NCBI GenBank assembly: GCA_902537575.1
Contig: CACBBX010000003.1
Coordinates: 1-61,526, forward strand
Source: an uncultured Pelagibacteraceae bacterium
Lineage (GTDB): Bacteria > Pseudomonadota > Alphaproteobacteria > Pelagibacterales > Pelagibacteraceae
DNA: 61,526 nucleotides
Direction: 5' to 3'
The notes beneath the pieces were generated by a model. It worked only from the letters and a program-made list of their open reading frames with translations. It made no database searches and was not told the origin of the DNA. The translations under genes were made by a program, and so were the position numbers. The first letter of the stretch is position 1, and each line of letters begins with the position of its first letter. This document shows, piece by piece, positions 43,099 to 51,880 of this stretch.

Positions 43099-43133
43099 AA
43101 CAAAGCTAATATTTGAATTGTGAGAAAAAAAAC

Positions 43134-43183
43134 TATTTTAGCGGTTTTTTTTAAGCGCTCGCAATTCAGTTAAATCAGCGCAT
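43134..43183 (-). promoter_or_regulatory. SAM-II riboswitch upstream of metX
   Basis: Reading the minus strand, TGCGCTGATTTAACTG is followed by TTGCGAGCGC, an A-rich linker and CCGCTAAAATAG. This is the SAM-II (metA-type) aptamer pattern known from alphaproteobacterial and Sargasso Sea metX leaders. Helix P1 is GCGCT (43181-43177) with AGCGC (43159-43155). GCG (43162-43160) in the loop can pair with CGC (43143-43141) to make the H-type pseudoknot. SAM binding in this class stabilises the pseudoknot and lowers translation of the gene behind it. An A8 run (43152-43145 as T on the plus strand) and a U8 run (43132-43125) flank the 3' strand. Confidence 0.92.
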
Positions 43184-43187
43184 AATT

Positions 43188-43216
43188 TTTGTACTAGAAC
43201 TTATTTATTATGTCAA
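43188..43216 (-). promoter_or_regulatory. Promoter of metX-metW-gloB
   Basis: On the minus strand a perfect TTGACA (43216-43211) lies 17 bases from TACAAA (43193-43188). Transcription would start at about 43181, exactly where the SAM-II aptamer begins, so the riboswitch would form the extreme 5' end of the mRNA. Confidence 0.72.
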
Positions 43217-43287
43217 TTTTTAAAAAATCATCTTATTCTATATAAAAATTTGTAATTTTATCTATAAAGAGCTCATAAACTAAAAAA

Positions 43288-44370
43288 ATGGTTACTCCAA
43301 AATTTAAAAAATTTAATATCGAAGCTTATAAGCCTGGAAAATCAAAGGTCAGAAAGCTAAAAAAAGTTATTAAACTTTCAGCTAATGAATCCGCTCTTGG
43401 GATCAGCCCAATGGCAAAGAAACTGATATCAAATAAAAAAATGATTTTAGATAAATATCCTGACGGAAAGTCTCAAGATTTGAGAAAAGCAATTTCAAAA
43501 AAATACAACTGTGATTTTAATAAAATTATTTGTGGAGCAGGATCTGATGAAGTAATTCAAATGCTTTGTCAATTGTATTTAAATCCAAAAGATGAAGTAG
43601 TGATTCCAGAATACAGTTTTTTGATGTACAGAATTTATTCAAAAATTGTAGGTGCCAAAGTTTTATTTTCGAGAGAGATAAATTTTAAAGTCTCAATAAG
43701 AGAGATTTTAAAAAAAATTACAAGAAAAACTAAAATAGTATTTATTGCTAACCCTAATAACCCAACTGCAACTTATTTGACAAAAAATGAAATATTAGAA
43801 TTAAGAAGTAAATTAAACAAAAATATTTTACTTGTGATTGATGATGCTTATTCAGAATACATGAAAAATAACGATTACACCTCAGGTTTAGATTTATTTA
43901 GAAATAGAGATAATGTTTTTATTTTAAGAACATTTTCAAAAATGTATGGATTAGCTTCTTTAAGAGTAGGTTGGGGTTATGGATCAAAAAAAATTATAGA
44001 TGCTTTAAACGTGATTAAACCACCATTTAATATTAATGGGGTAGCACAACTGGCAGCTACCGAGTCGCTTAAAGACAAAAAATTTATTAGTAGATCTGTA
44101 AAGCATAATTTATTCTACGCTAAAAAGCTAAAAAAATTTCTTGAGATTTATAATATTTCTTCTAATAAAATTTCGGCAAACTTTTTATTTCTAAACTTTG
44201 ATAATTGTAAAATTTCAGCAAAATATCTATACGAAAAATTGAAACAAAAAGGTATCATCTTAAGGTCAACAGAGGATGGCTATGGTATTAAAAATAAATT
44301 AAGATTAACCATAGGGTCTAAGGAAGAAAATTTAAAATTTATGAATACTGTAAAAGGAATATTAAATTAA
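43288..44370 (+). CDS. hisC: Histidinol-phosphate / aromatic aminotransferase HisC
   Basis: This 360-residue class I/II PLP aminotransferase has IKLSANESALGISPMAKK, RKAISKKYNCD, GAGSDEVIQMLCQLYLNP, FIANPNNPTATYLTKNE, DDAYSEYM, and the PLP lysine in RTFSKMYGLASLRVGWGYG. HisC converts imidazole-acetol phosphate to histidinol phosphate, and close relatives work on prephenate or arylpyruvates. Here it abuts tyrA (no gap), which favours a role in tyrosine and phenylalanine synthesis, possibly alongside histidine. The neighbouring metX points away on the other strand, an arrangement I recall as common in alphaproteobacteria. Confidence 0.92.
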   Translation: MVTPKFKKFNIEAYKPGKSKVRKLKKVIKLSANESALGISPMAKKLISNKKMILDKYPDGKSQDLRKAISKKYNCDFNKIICGAGSDEVIQMLCQLYLNPKDEVVIPEYSFLMYRIYSKIVGAKVLFSREINFKVSIREILKKITRKTKIVFIANPNNPTATYLTKNEILELRSKLNKNILLVIDDAYSEYMKNNDYTSGLDLFRNRDNVFILRTFSKMYGLASLRVGWGYGSKKIIDALNVIKPPFNINGVAQLAATESLKDKKFISRSVKHNLFYAKKLKKFLEIYNISSNKISANFLFLNFDNCKISAKYLYEKLKQKGIILRSTEDGYGIKNKLRLTIGSKEENLKFMNTVKGILN

Positions 44371-45267
44371 ATGAATAATATTTTAATTATTGGATGCGGT
44401 TTATTAGGATCCTCTTTATTAAGACGTATTCATAAAAAAAAAATTTTTAAAAAAATATTTATTTATGAAAAATCAAAATCAAATATTTCAAAATTAAAAA
44501 AATTAAAGTTACCAGGTATTGTCATTGACAAGCTTGATAAAGGAGCAATTAATTACGATCTAATTATTTTTTGTACTCCAATGAGTGAATATAAAAATCT
44601 TATCCTAAAAATAAATAATTTTATTTCCCCTAAAACATTAATTACAGATATTGGATCATCTAAAATAGAGACTTCAAAAATTATAAAAAAAAATTTGAAA
44701 AAAAATATAAGTTGGACCCAAAGTCATCCCATTGCAGGTTCTGAAGTAAGCGGTCCAGAGCATGGTAATGAAAATATGTTTCAAGATAGGTGGTGTATTT
44801 TAATAAAAGAAAAAAATACGAAAAAAAAAACCTTGAACATTTTGAATAATTTTTGGAAAAAAATGGGCTCAAAAGTTATTGTAATGACACCTGAAAAACA
44901 TGATAAAATCTTTTCCATAACTAGTCATTTACCTCATTTAATTGCTTATAATTTAGTAAAATCAGCACAAGATTTTGAAAAAAAACAAAATTATGATTTA
45001 ATTAAATTTAGTGCTGGAGGACTTAGAGATTTTTCACGAATAGCAGCTTCAAATGAAATTATGTGGAGAGATATTTTTTTTAACAATAGCAATAATATTT
45101 CAAAAGCTATTGATTTATTTATCAAAAATCTAACAGCTTTCAAAAAAGACATAAATTTAAAAAAAAATAAATCAATATTAAAAAAATTGATTCAAACTAA
45201 AAGAGTGAGATCAAAAATTATTAAATTAAAACAAGATATAAATAAACCTGATTTTGGCAGAGTTTAG
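44371..45267 (+). CDS. tyrA: Prephenate/arogenate dehydrogenase TyrA
   Basis: TyrA (298 aa) oxidatively decarboxylates prephenate or arogenate on the way to tyrosine. The NAD-binding motif NILIIGCGLLGSSLLRRI is at the N-terminus. LIIFCTPMSEYKNLI, TDIGSSK, HPIAGSEVSGPEHGN, TSHLPHLIAYNL and the helical FSAGGLRDFSRIAASNEIMW follow, in the family order. No ACT or chorismate-mutase domain is fused. It begins at the hisC stop and its own TAG overlaps the convergent peptidase gene's stop by two bases. Confidence 0.94.
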   Translation: MNNILIIGCGLLGSSLLRRIHKKKIFKKIFIYEKSKSNISKLKKLKLPGIVIDKLDKGAINYDLIIFCTPMSEYKNLILKINNFISPKTLITDIGSSKIETSKIIKKNLKKNISWTQSHPIAGSEVSGPEHGNENMFQDRWCILIKEKNTKKKTLNILNNFWKKMGSKVIVMTPEKHDKIFSITSHLPHLIAYNLVKSAQDFEKKQNYDLIKFSAGGLRDFSRIAASNEIMWRDIFFNNSNNISKAIDLFIKNLTAFKKDINLKKNKSILKKLIQTKRVRSKIIKLKQDINKPDFGRV

Positions 45268-46007
45268 AAATTTATTCTAGAAATTTTTATCACTTTAAGA
45301 TTTGCTGTATCAAGTATCCTTTTAATAGTTTTCATTATTGGCATTTTAATTACTCTTTTTTCAGGGCCATAAGCATGAATTAATTGTTTGGAGTTAATAC
45401 AAATAGCAACATGACCTTTCCAAAATAAAATATCTCCCTTTTTAAATTTTTTTGATTTTCTTTTTATAGAATACTTTATTTGATCTTTAGTATCTCGTGG
45501 ATAGAATATATTATTATAATAAAAAAATATTTGTAGTAGGGCTGAACAATCGATTCCTTTATTTGTTTTACCGCCCCAAACATATTTAGTTTTTAGAAAA
45601 AGTTTAAATATTTTAATGAAATCTTTTTCTTTATGTGAAATTTTTTTTATGTCTTTTAATTTAACCCATCGGTTTTTTTCAAATCTAACAAAACCATTTC
45701 TTTTCTCGATAGCTGATAACTTTGATCCAAAATATAAATTTTTTTTAGTTTTGACATTTGGTTTATTAAATATATTTGCTTGAATATTACTGACTTTGTG
45801 TGAAATTTTTAATTTATTCACATAATTTTTATTTTTAATAAAACCACTGTATCTATCATATAAAGATTTTATTTTAATCCAGTCTTTTTGTTTTGATAAA
45901 ATTTTAAATCTTTCTCCATATAATATCTGAGATGTTACCTCTGAATGTTTGTTAGGTAATTTGTAAATATTTGAAAAAGGTTCTTTAAAATAAAAATTAT
46001 TTTTCAC
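45264..46007 (-). CDS. NlpC/P60 cell-wall peptidase with SH3-type domains
   Basis: This 247-residue protein has an N-terminal half resembling two bacterial SH3 repeats (YKLPNKHSEVTSQILYGERF, KDWIKIKSLYDRYSGFIK), then an NlpC/P60 domain. The domain shows TKYVWGGKTNKGIDCSALLQ with the catalytic cysteine, GDILFWKGHVAICIN with the histidine, and LIHAYGPEKRV. The family cleaves D-glutamyl-diaminopimelate bonds in murein peptides. No signal peptide is seen, so a cytoplasmic role on recycled muropeptides is likely. The start is GTG 46007, overlapping the end of the AmpG-like gene by 11 bases. Confidence 0.88.
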   Translation of the reverse strand: MKNNFYFKEPFSNIYKLPNKHSEVTSQILYGERFKILSKQKDWIKIKSLYDRYSGFIKNKNYVNKLKISHKVSNIQANIFNKPNVKTKKNLYFGSKLSAIEKRNGFVRFEKNRWVKLKDIKKISHKEKDFIKIFKLFLKTKYVWGGKTNKGIDCSALLQIFFYYNNIFYPRDTKDQIKYSIKRKSKKFKKGDILFWKGHVAICINSKQLIHAYGPEKRVIKMPIMKTIKRILDTANLKVIKISRINF

Positions 46008-47373
46008 TTATTTTTAACTTATTTTTTATAATCCATAGACAAATTAAAGAAGGAATAACCATTATTGCTGTAAGTATAAAAAATATTCCCCAATCTCCAT
46101 TTAACCAGTCAACTAAAGCACCTGAAGATGATGCAAGTGTTGTTCGGCCGGCTGTTCCAATTGATGCGAGCAAAGCGTATTGAGTAGCTGTATATGTTCT
46201 ATCTACCAACAACGAAATAAATGCAACAAAAGCAACTGTTGCAAATGCAGCAGCAATATCATCAAAAATTACTGCAAATGCAAATAACAACTCGGACTTA
46301 CCCGTCCAAGCAAGAGCGGTAAATAATAAATTTGTTGATGCCATTAAAATACCAGCCAAAAACATTGCTTTAATTACTCCTGATCTGATTACAAATAATC
46401 CTCCTAATAATGTAAAAATAACAGTTGTTATCCATCCTAAAGTTTTAGAATAAATCGCAATATCTCCTTTAGAAAATCCTATTTCTTTATAAAAGATTAC
46501 TGACATTCTTCCCAAAAAAGCCTCTCCGATTTTAAACAAAAAAACAAAACCAAGAATACCAAGTGCAATAGAGAAGCCATTTTTTTTAAAAAAACTTATT
46601 ACTGGACCTCCTATCGTTCCACTTAACCATGCAATAACTTTTGTCAAAATATTTTGTGAGCCTAATTTATTTTGTATCAGTTGATCGGTCTCATTTTGTT
46701 TCTGACTTCTATTTAAAGAAATTGGCTCATGAACAAACATCAAACCTATATTCATTAAAATAACTACAACACCTAAAATTAAAAAAGTTGTTTGCCAGTA
46801 ATCAGCAATCCCTATATTTTCAAAATATTCTGCAGTGAACAAAGATATTACACCACCTAATTTATATCCACTCCACCAACCTACAACTGCCATTGCAGCG
46901 CCAGCAGCCATTGATTGACTTTCATTTTCACCTATTTGTTCTATCCTTAGTGCATCTACTGTTATGTCTTGTGTTGCAGATGAGATCGCAATAATTAATC
47001 CAATGGTAATTACTAGAGCTAAATTATCAGATGGATTAATTATACTCCACATTGTTAAGCAAATTAGTATTGAAAGCTGCATTAAAACTATCCAGCCACG
47101 TCTATGGCCAATTTTTTTTGTGAGATAAGGTATTTGCAACCTATCTATAAGAGGAGCCCACATATAATTAAAAGCATAAACGGCAAAAATTAATCCTGCC
47201 CAACCAATTGCTGATCTACTTAACCCGTCCTCTTTTAGCCAAAGGCTAAGACTACTACCAATTAAAACCCAAGGAAAACCAGAGATGGCTCCTAACAAAA
47301 GAATTCTCAGCATCCTTTTATCAAAATATACTGAAAAAGTTTCTGAGACTGTTTGTTTTTTTACCTCAATCAT
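45997..47373 (-). CDS. ampG: AmpG-like muropeptide permease (MFS)
   Basis: This 458-residue membrane protein has about 12 to 14 hydrophobic segments and the PAT/AmpG-type MFS features: GAISGFPWVLIGSSLSLWLK, IGWAGLIFAVYAFNYMWAPL, GHRRGWIVLMQL, and ISSATQDITVDALRIEQI. AmpG imports anhydro-muropeptides from the periplasm for cell-wall recycling. It is directly followed, with overlap, by the NlpC/P60 peptidase, which would trim the imported peptides. It abuts the trkH stop upstream. Other PAT members carry acetyl-CoA or siderophores, so the substrate is inferred. Confidence 0.85.
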   Translation of the reverse strand: MIEVKKQTVSETFSVYFDKRMLRILLLGAISGFPWVLIGSSLSLWLKEDGLSRSAIGWAGLIFAVYAFNYMWAPLIDRLQIPYLTKKIGHRRGWIVLMQLSILICLTMWSIINPSDNLALVITIGLIIAISSATQDITVDALRIEQIGENESQSMAAGAAMAVVGWWSGYKLGGVISLFTAEYFENIGIADYWQTTFLILGVVVILMNIGLMFVHEPISLNRSQKQNETDQLIQNKLGSQNILTKVIAWLSGTIGGPVISFFKKNGFSIALGILGFVFLFKIGEAFLGRMSVIFYKEIGFSKGDIAIYSKTLGWITTVIFTLLGGLFVIRSGVIKAMFLAGILMASTNLLFTALAWTGKSELLFAFAVIFDDIAAAFATVAFVAFISLLVDRTYTATQYALLASIGTAGRTTLASSSGALVDWLNGDWGIFFILTAIMVIPSLICLWIIKNKLKISEK

Positions 47374-48813
47374 TTAATTTCTCCAAAAGGATGGAAGAAA
47401 CAATACTAGTATTGCGAACAACTCAAGTCTACCTAAAATCATTCCAACAGATAAAACCCATTTTGATACATCAGGTAACGACGAAAAATCCCCATTAGGT
47501 CCAATTATTGGCCCCAAACCTGGGCCAACATTTGAGATAGATGTTGCGGCTCCAGAAAGAGCAGTAATAAAATCAAGACCAGTTAAAGATAATAATGCAG
47601 CTAAAATAAAAAAAATTACAAAATAAAAAAATATGAAAGATATAACTGAAGCAATAAATTTTTCATCCACTGAATTTTGGTCATACTTTATTAAAAAAAC
47701 TCCTTTTGGATAAATAATTTTTTTAAGTTGGTTTAAAATGAATAGGTAGAGAATTTGAATTCTAAATATCTTTATTCCACATGTTGTTGACCCTGCACAT
47801 CCTCCAATGAACATTAATGCAAGAAAAATAGTTATTGGAAAACTTCCCCAGTTATCAAACTCAGCATTTACATAACCAGTTCCAGTTAAAATAGAAATAG
47901 AATTAAAAAATATAGATCTAAACGAAAAGTTTTCATTACTAGTTAGAAACAAATAAAAACATAATATAATTACTGATAAAATTATAATTTTCAAAAATGA
48001 TTTTATTTGAACATCATTTAAAAATATTTTTTTATTTCCACTTAAAAATTTAATATAAGCAATAAAAGGAATACTTCCTAAAATTATAAACACCATTGAG
48101 GAAATCTCAATATAAACGCTATTAAAATAACCTATAGACTGGTTATAGTTTGAGAACCCACCTGTAGCAATTGTTGTCATTGAGTGAGTTAAGCTGTCAA
48201 ATTTTCCCATTCCAAAAATCCAATAACTAACAGCACAAACTGCAGTTAAAGCTGAGTAAATATATATTAATCTTAATGCTATCTCTTTAGATTTTGGCAG
48301 TATTTTTTCTGATGAATCATTACTGGAAATTTTAAATAATTGCATTCCTCCAACATTCATTATTGGCATTAGAGTAATAGCCATAACAATTATACCTATA
48401 CCTCCTAACCATTGCAAAATAGCTCTCCAAAAAAGAATACCTTTAGGTGCATTTTCTAAATTAGATATGATAGTTGAGCCTGTTGTAGTAATTCCTGACA
48501 TACTTTCAAAAAAAGCATCTGTAATTGACATTTCCATAGAGGAAAAAATAAATGGTAAAGATCCAAAAACTGCAACACTCAACCAAGACAAAGATGTTAA
48601 CAAGAATGCTTGTTGTAAATTAACTTTTCTATCATGATCAATATTTGTTAAAAAAAAAAGTGCCCCAAAAACTATAGTTACAATTGATGCGCCAAAAAAA
48701 GATGAGTCAATTTCTGCATAAATAAATTGTACAATTATAGGGACAAACATAGACACCCCTAAGATTATTTGTAAAATTCCAAGTGTAAAAAATACCGTTT
48801 TATAATTAGACAT
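47374..48813 (-). CDS. trkH: Potassium uptake protein TrkH
   Basis: TrkH (479 aa) is the membrane-channel subunit of the Trk potassium system. Four pore-loop repeats are visible: SGITTTGSTIISNLE, TTIATGGFSNYNQSIGYF, ISILTGTGYVNAEFDNWG, and AATSISNVGPGLGPIIG, each preceding hydrophobic helices. GGCAGSTTCGIKIFRIQIL is a conserved segment. The NAD-binding regulator TrkA is not in the window. It is divergent from lysK across an 88-base gap, where I see no convincing promoter for either gene. Confidence 0.95.
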   Translation of the reverse strand: MSNYKTVFFTLGILQIILGVSMFVPIIVQFIYAEIDSSFFGASIVTIVFGALFFLTNIDHDRKVNLQQAFLLTSLSWLSVAVFGSLPFIFSSMEMSITDAFFESMSGITTTGSTIISNLENAPKGILFWRAILQWLGGIGIIVMAITLMPIMNVGGMQLFKISSNDSSEKILPKSKEIALRLIYIYSALTAVCAVSYWIFGMGKFDSLTHSMTTIATGGFSNYNQSIGYFNSVYIEISSMVFIILGSIPFIAYIKFLSGNKKIFLNDVQIKSFLKIIILSVIILCFYLFLTSNENFSFRSIFFNSISILTGTGYVNAEFDNWGSFPITIFLALMFIGGCAGSTTCGIKIFRIQILYLFILNQLKKIIYPKGVFLIKYDQNSVDEKFIASVISFIFFYFVIFFILAALLSLTGLDFITALSGAATSISNVGPGLGPIIGPNGDFSSLPDVSKWVLSVGMILGRLELFAILVLFLPSFWRN

Positions 48814-48901
48814 TTTGAAAGAACATTATTTTATGGTAAATAAATTTCAACTCTATAAGAATTAATAAAATCACAAATTTGAGATTTTAAAAGAACAATT
48901 C

Positions 48902-50464
48902 ATGATTAAAAAAGAAGTTTTAGACAAAACCAGTGCGTGGCCTTTTGTAGAAGCCAAAAAAATGATGAGAGAAAGAAAATCGTTCATTGAAAAAAAAGGA
49001 AAAATTACATTACAAACTGGATACGGACCAAGCGGTTTACCTCACATAGGTACTTTTGGAGAAGTTGCAAGGACCTCTATGATGGTAAATGCTTTAAAGC
49101 AACTAACAGATTTACCTACTGAAATTATAACATTTTCTGATGATATGGATGGTCTAAGAAAAGTTCCAGAAAATATTCCTAACCAAAATTTGTTAAATGA
49201 AAATCTTCACAAACCATTAACTGAGGTTCCAGACCCGTTTGGGAAATTTAACAGTTTTGGTGAACATAATAATGAGATGTTAAAGAAATTTTTAAATAGT
49301 TTTAACTTTAAATATAGCTTTAAAAGTTCAACGGATTTGTACAAAACTGGATACTTTAACTCAACACTAAAAATAATTTTAGATAATTATGATGGTATAA
49401 TGAATATTATACTCCCAACCTTAGGTAAAGAACGTCAAAAAACTTATTGTCCATTTTTACCTATATGTCCTGACACTGGGCATGTACTTGAAATACCAGT
49501 TGTAGAAATTAATAAAGAAAAATCTCAAATAATTTTCGACAACAAAGGTAAAAAACTTGAAAAAAGTATTCTAGATGGAAACTGCAAACTTCAATGGAAG
49601 GTTGACTGGGCTATGAGGTGGTATGCGCTTGATATTGACTTTGAAATGTATGGTAAGGATTTAATTGAAAGTGCAATATTATCTACAAAAATTATCAACT
49701 TGCTTGGTAAAAAGAGTCCTTCAGGCTTTGCATATGAGTTATTTTTAGATGAAAAAGGTGAAAAGATTTCTAAATCGAAGGGAAATGGAATTACTATTGA
49801 TCAATGGTTGAAATATGCATCTCCTGAAAGTTTATCTTTATATATGTATCAAAATCCAAAGAGGGCAAAAAAACTATATAATGAAATTGTTCCAAAGGCT
49901 GTAGACGAATATTTAGATAATATTGAAAAATCTAAAAAACAGACAGATCAGCAACTGATAATGAATCCGGTCTGGCATGTTCATGAAGGCAAAATCCCGA
50001 CTGAGGAAATGATTATGACTTTTTCCATGTTGCTTAATTTGGTTGAAACAAGTAATGCAGATAGCAAGGATTTACTTTGGAAATTTGTTAAAAAATATAA
50101 ACCAAATATCCAAGAGGAAAACTTTCCAATCTTTGATGGATTAGTTGGATATGCAATTAAATATTTTAATGACGTAATCAAATCACAAAAAAAATATAAA
50201 AAACCAAGTGAAAGTGAAAAAAAAGCTCTTCTAGCTTTAATTAAAACTTTAGAAACATGCAATGATGGAATGTCACCTGAAGAAATCCAAACTTTAATTT
50301 ATTCAGCTGGCAAAGAAAATGGATATGCTGATAAACTAAGAGACTGGTTTAAGTTAATTTATGAGGTTGTTTTTGGTGATGAAAATGGTCCAAGAATGGG
50401 TTTTTTCATAAGTTTTTTTGGTGTAAACGAAACTAAAGAGCTTATAACGAATAAATTAAAATAA
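48902..50464 (+). CDS. lysK: Lysyl-tRNA synthetase, class I
   Basis: This 520-residue enzyme charges tRNA-Lys and belongs to the class I form found in archaea and many alphaproteobacteria, not the class II LysS of E. coli. The HIGH-like motif is in TGYGPSGLPHIGTFGEVART and the KMSKS-like motif in GEKISKSKGNGI. Other matching pieces are ITFSDDMDGLRKVP, LQWKVDWAMRWYAL and DFEMYGKDL. The stop overlaps the pyrD start by one base. Pairing with pyrD is probably just packing. Confidence 0.96.
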   Translation: MIKKEVLDKTSAWPFVEAKKMMRERKSFIEKKGKITLQTGYGPSGLPHIGTFGEVARTSMMVNALKQLTDLPTEIITFSDDMDGLRKVPENIPNQNLLNENLHKPLTEVPDPFGKFNSFGEHNNEMLKKFLNSFNFKYSFKSSTDLYKTGYFNSTLKIILDNYDGIMNIILPTLGKERQKTYCPFLPICPDTGHVLEIPVVEINKEKSQIIFDNKGKKLEKSILDGNCKLQWKVDWAMRWYALDIDFEMYGKDLIESAILSTKIINLLGKKSPSGFAYELFLDEKGEKISKSKGNGITIDQWLKYASPESLSLYMYQNPKRAKKLYNEIVPKAVDEYLDNIEKSKKQTDQQLIMNPVWHVHEGKIPTEEMIMTFSMLLNLVETSNADSKDLLWKFVKKYKPNIQEENFPIFDGLVGYAIKYFNDVIKSQKKYKKPSESEKKALLALIKTLETCNDGMSPEEIQTLIYSAGKENGYADKLRDWFKLIYEVVFGDENGPRMGFFISFFGVNETKELITNKLK

Positions 50465-51516
50465 TGTTTTCAAATTTAAGATCTTTAATATTTAAAATAG
50501 ATCCTGAACGAGCTCACTTTTTAGCAATACAGTCACTCAAACTCAACCTAGTTTCCAATATCTTTGATGAACATAAAAATGATCCTATTTTTAAGACAAA
50601 AATTTTTAACAAAGAATTGAACAATCCCATCGGGATAGCGGCAGGTTTTGATAAGAATGCTGAAGTCTACAACCCTTTATTTAAGTTGGGATTTGGATTG
50701 GTAGAAGTTGGTACAATTACACCTTTAAAACAATATGGGAATAGTAAACCTAGAGTTTTTAGATTAGTAGAAGACCAGGCACTTATAAATAGATTGGGCT
50801 TTAACAATCATGGTTCAGATGTGGTATTAAATAGGATTAAATCAAATAATAAACTGGGTGTGTTAGGAATTAACGTTGGTCCTAATAAAGATTCTGATAA
50901 TCGAATAAATGATTATTTAATAGGAATTGAAAAATTCTATGAAGTTGCAGATTATATTACTATTAATATCTCTTCACCAAATACTGAGAACTTAAGAAAT
51001 TTTCATGATGAAAGAAAATTGCAGGATTTACTTAAATCTGTTTCAGAAAAGAAAAAAAGTTTAGATTCAAATATTCCAATAGTAGTAAAAATTTCACCTG
51101 ATATAGATGAAAATCAGATAAATCTAATTTCAGAAATTCTTTTAGAAAATGATATAAGTGGGATAGTTATTTCAAACACCTCAGAATCATCAAGAGATAT
51201 TTTAAAAAATATTCAAAGACATCAAAAAGGAGGATTATCTGGAAAACCTATTGAGAAAAAATCAAATTTATTAATAAACAAGTTTTATAAACTATTAAAA
51301 GGTAAAATTAAGATTATTGGGGTAGGAGGAGTAGACTCTGGACAATCAGCTTACGAAAAGTTTTTATTAGGTGCAGACTATATTCAACTATATACAGGAA
51401 TGGTGTTTCAAGGTCCAAATATAGCTAGTATTATTAAAAAAGACCTAAAAGAATTATTGACCAGAGATGGCGTTAAGAATTTTAGCGAAATTATAGGAAA
51501 TAAAACTCTTTCTTAA
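50464..51516 (+). CDS. pyrD: Dihydroorotate dehydrogenase (quinone), class 2
   Basis: PyrD (350 aa) oxidises dihydroorotate to orotate in pyrimidine synthesis, passing electrons to ubiquinone at the inner membrane. Class 2 is shown by the N-terminal helical region (FSNLRSLIFKIDPERAHFLA) before the barrel. NPIGIAAGFDKNAEVYNPL, VEVGTITPLKQYGNSKPRVF, NRLGFNNHGSDV, TINISSPNTENLRNF with the active-site serine, VKISPDIDENQ and GVGGVDSGQSAYEKFLLGAD follow. It begins in the lysK stop. Confidence 0.97.
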   Translation: MFSNLRSLIFKIDPERAHFLAIQSLKLNLVSNIFDEHKNDPIFKTKIFNKELNNPIGIAAGFDKNAEVYNPLFKLGFGLVEVGTITPLKQYGNSKPRVFRLVEDQALINRLGFNNHGSDVVLNRIKSNNKLGVLGINVGPNKDSDNRINDYLIGIEKFYEVADYITINISSPNTENLRNFHDERKLQDLLKSVSEKKKSLDSNIPIVVKISPDIDENQINLISEILLENDISGIVISNTSESSRDILKNIQRHQKGGLSGKPIEKKSNLLINKFYKLLKGKIKIIGVGGVDSGQSAYEKFLLGADYIQLYTGMVFQGPNIASIIKKDLKELLTRDGVKNFSEIIGNKTLS

Positions 51517-51527
51517 TTCTATTAAAC

Positions 51528-51556
51528 TTGACGCCACCAACATCTAACCTTATATA
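51528..51556 (+). promoter_or_regulatory. Promoter of rpmB
   Basis: TTGACG (51528-51533) and TATATA (51551-51556) lie exactly 17 bases apart in the 52-base gap after pyrD. Transcription would begin at about 51563, leaving a leader of only some six bases before the rpmB ATG, and no Shine-Dalgarno sequence is present. Confidence 0.75.
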
Positions 51557-51568
51557 AGCTCTGTCATT

Positions 51569-51880
51569 ATGTCAAAAAAATGTGAACTTACTGGAAAAAT
51601 TCCTTTGAAAGGTCATAACGTTAGTCACGCTAACAACAAGACCAAGAGAAGATTTTTGCCCAATCTTAAGAAAGTAAAGTTTACTAGCGAACTAATGAAA
51701 AGAAGCTTAAAATTAACAGTGAGTAATGCTGGAGTTAGATCAGTGGATAAAAAAGGTAGTTTTGACGAATATTTAAAAACTGTAAAAAATAAAAACTTAT
51801 CTCCAAGACTTAAAAAATTAAAAAAAGGTATTCTAATTAAATCCCCATTTAAAAAAAAACCTTTGGCTAAATCTGCATAA
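51569..51880 (+). CDS. rpmB: Ribosomal protein L28
   Basis: L28 (103 aa) is a 50S protein. The N-terminus [20 protein letters not shown] with [14 protein letters not shown] is diagnostic. The remainder ([20 protein letters not shown]) is typical of the longer alphaproteobacterial form, ending in a Lys-rich tail. It has its own strong promoter and little or no untranslated leader. Its stop overlaps the next gene's start by one base. Confidence 0.97.
   Translation: MSKKCELTGKIPLKGHNVSHANNKTKRRFLPNLKKVKFTSELMKRSLKLTVSNAGVRSVDKKGSFDEYLKTVKNKNLSPRLKKLKKGILIKSPFKKKPLAKSA

Noticed and set aside
48814-48901. Divergent promoters between trkH and lysK
   Set aside because: TATAAG at 48854 lacks a credible -35 at the right distance, so I do not list a promoter.
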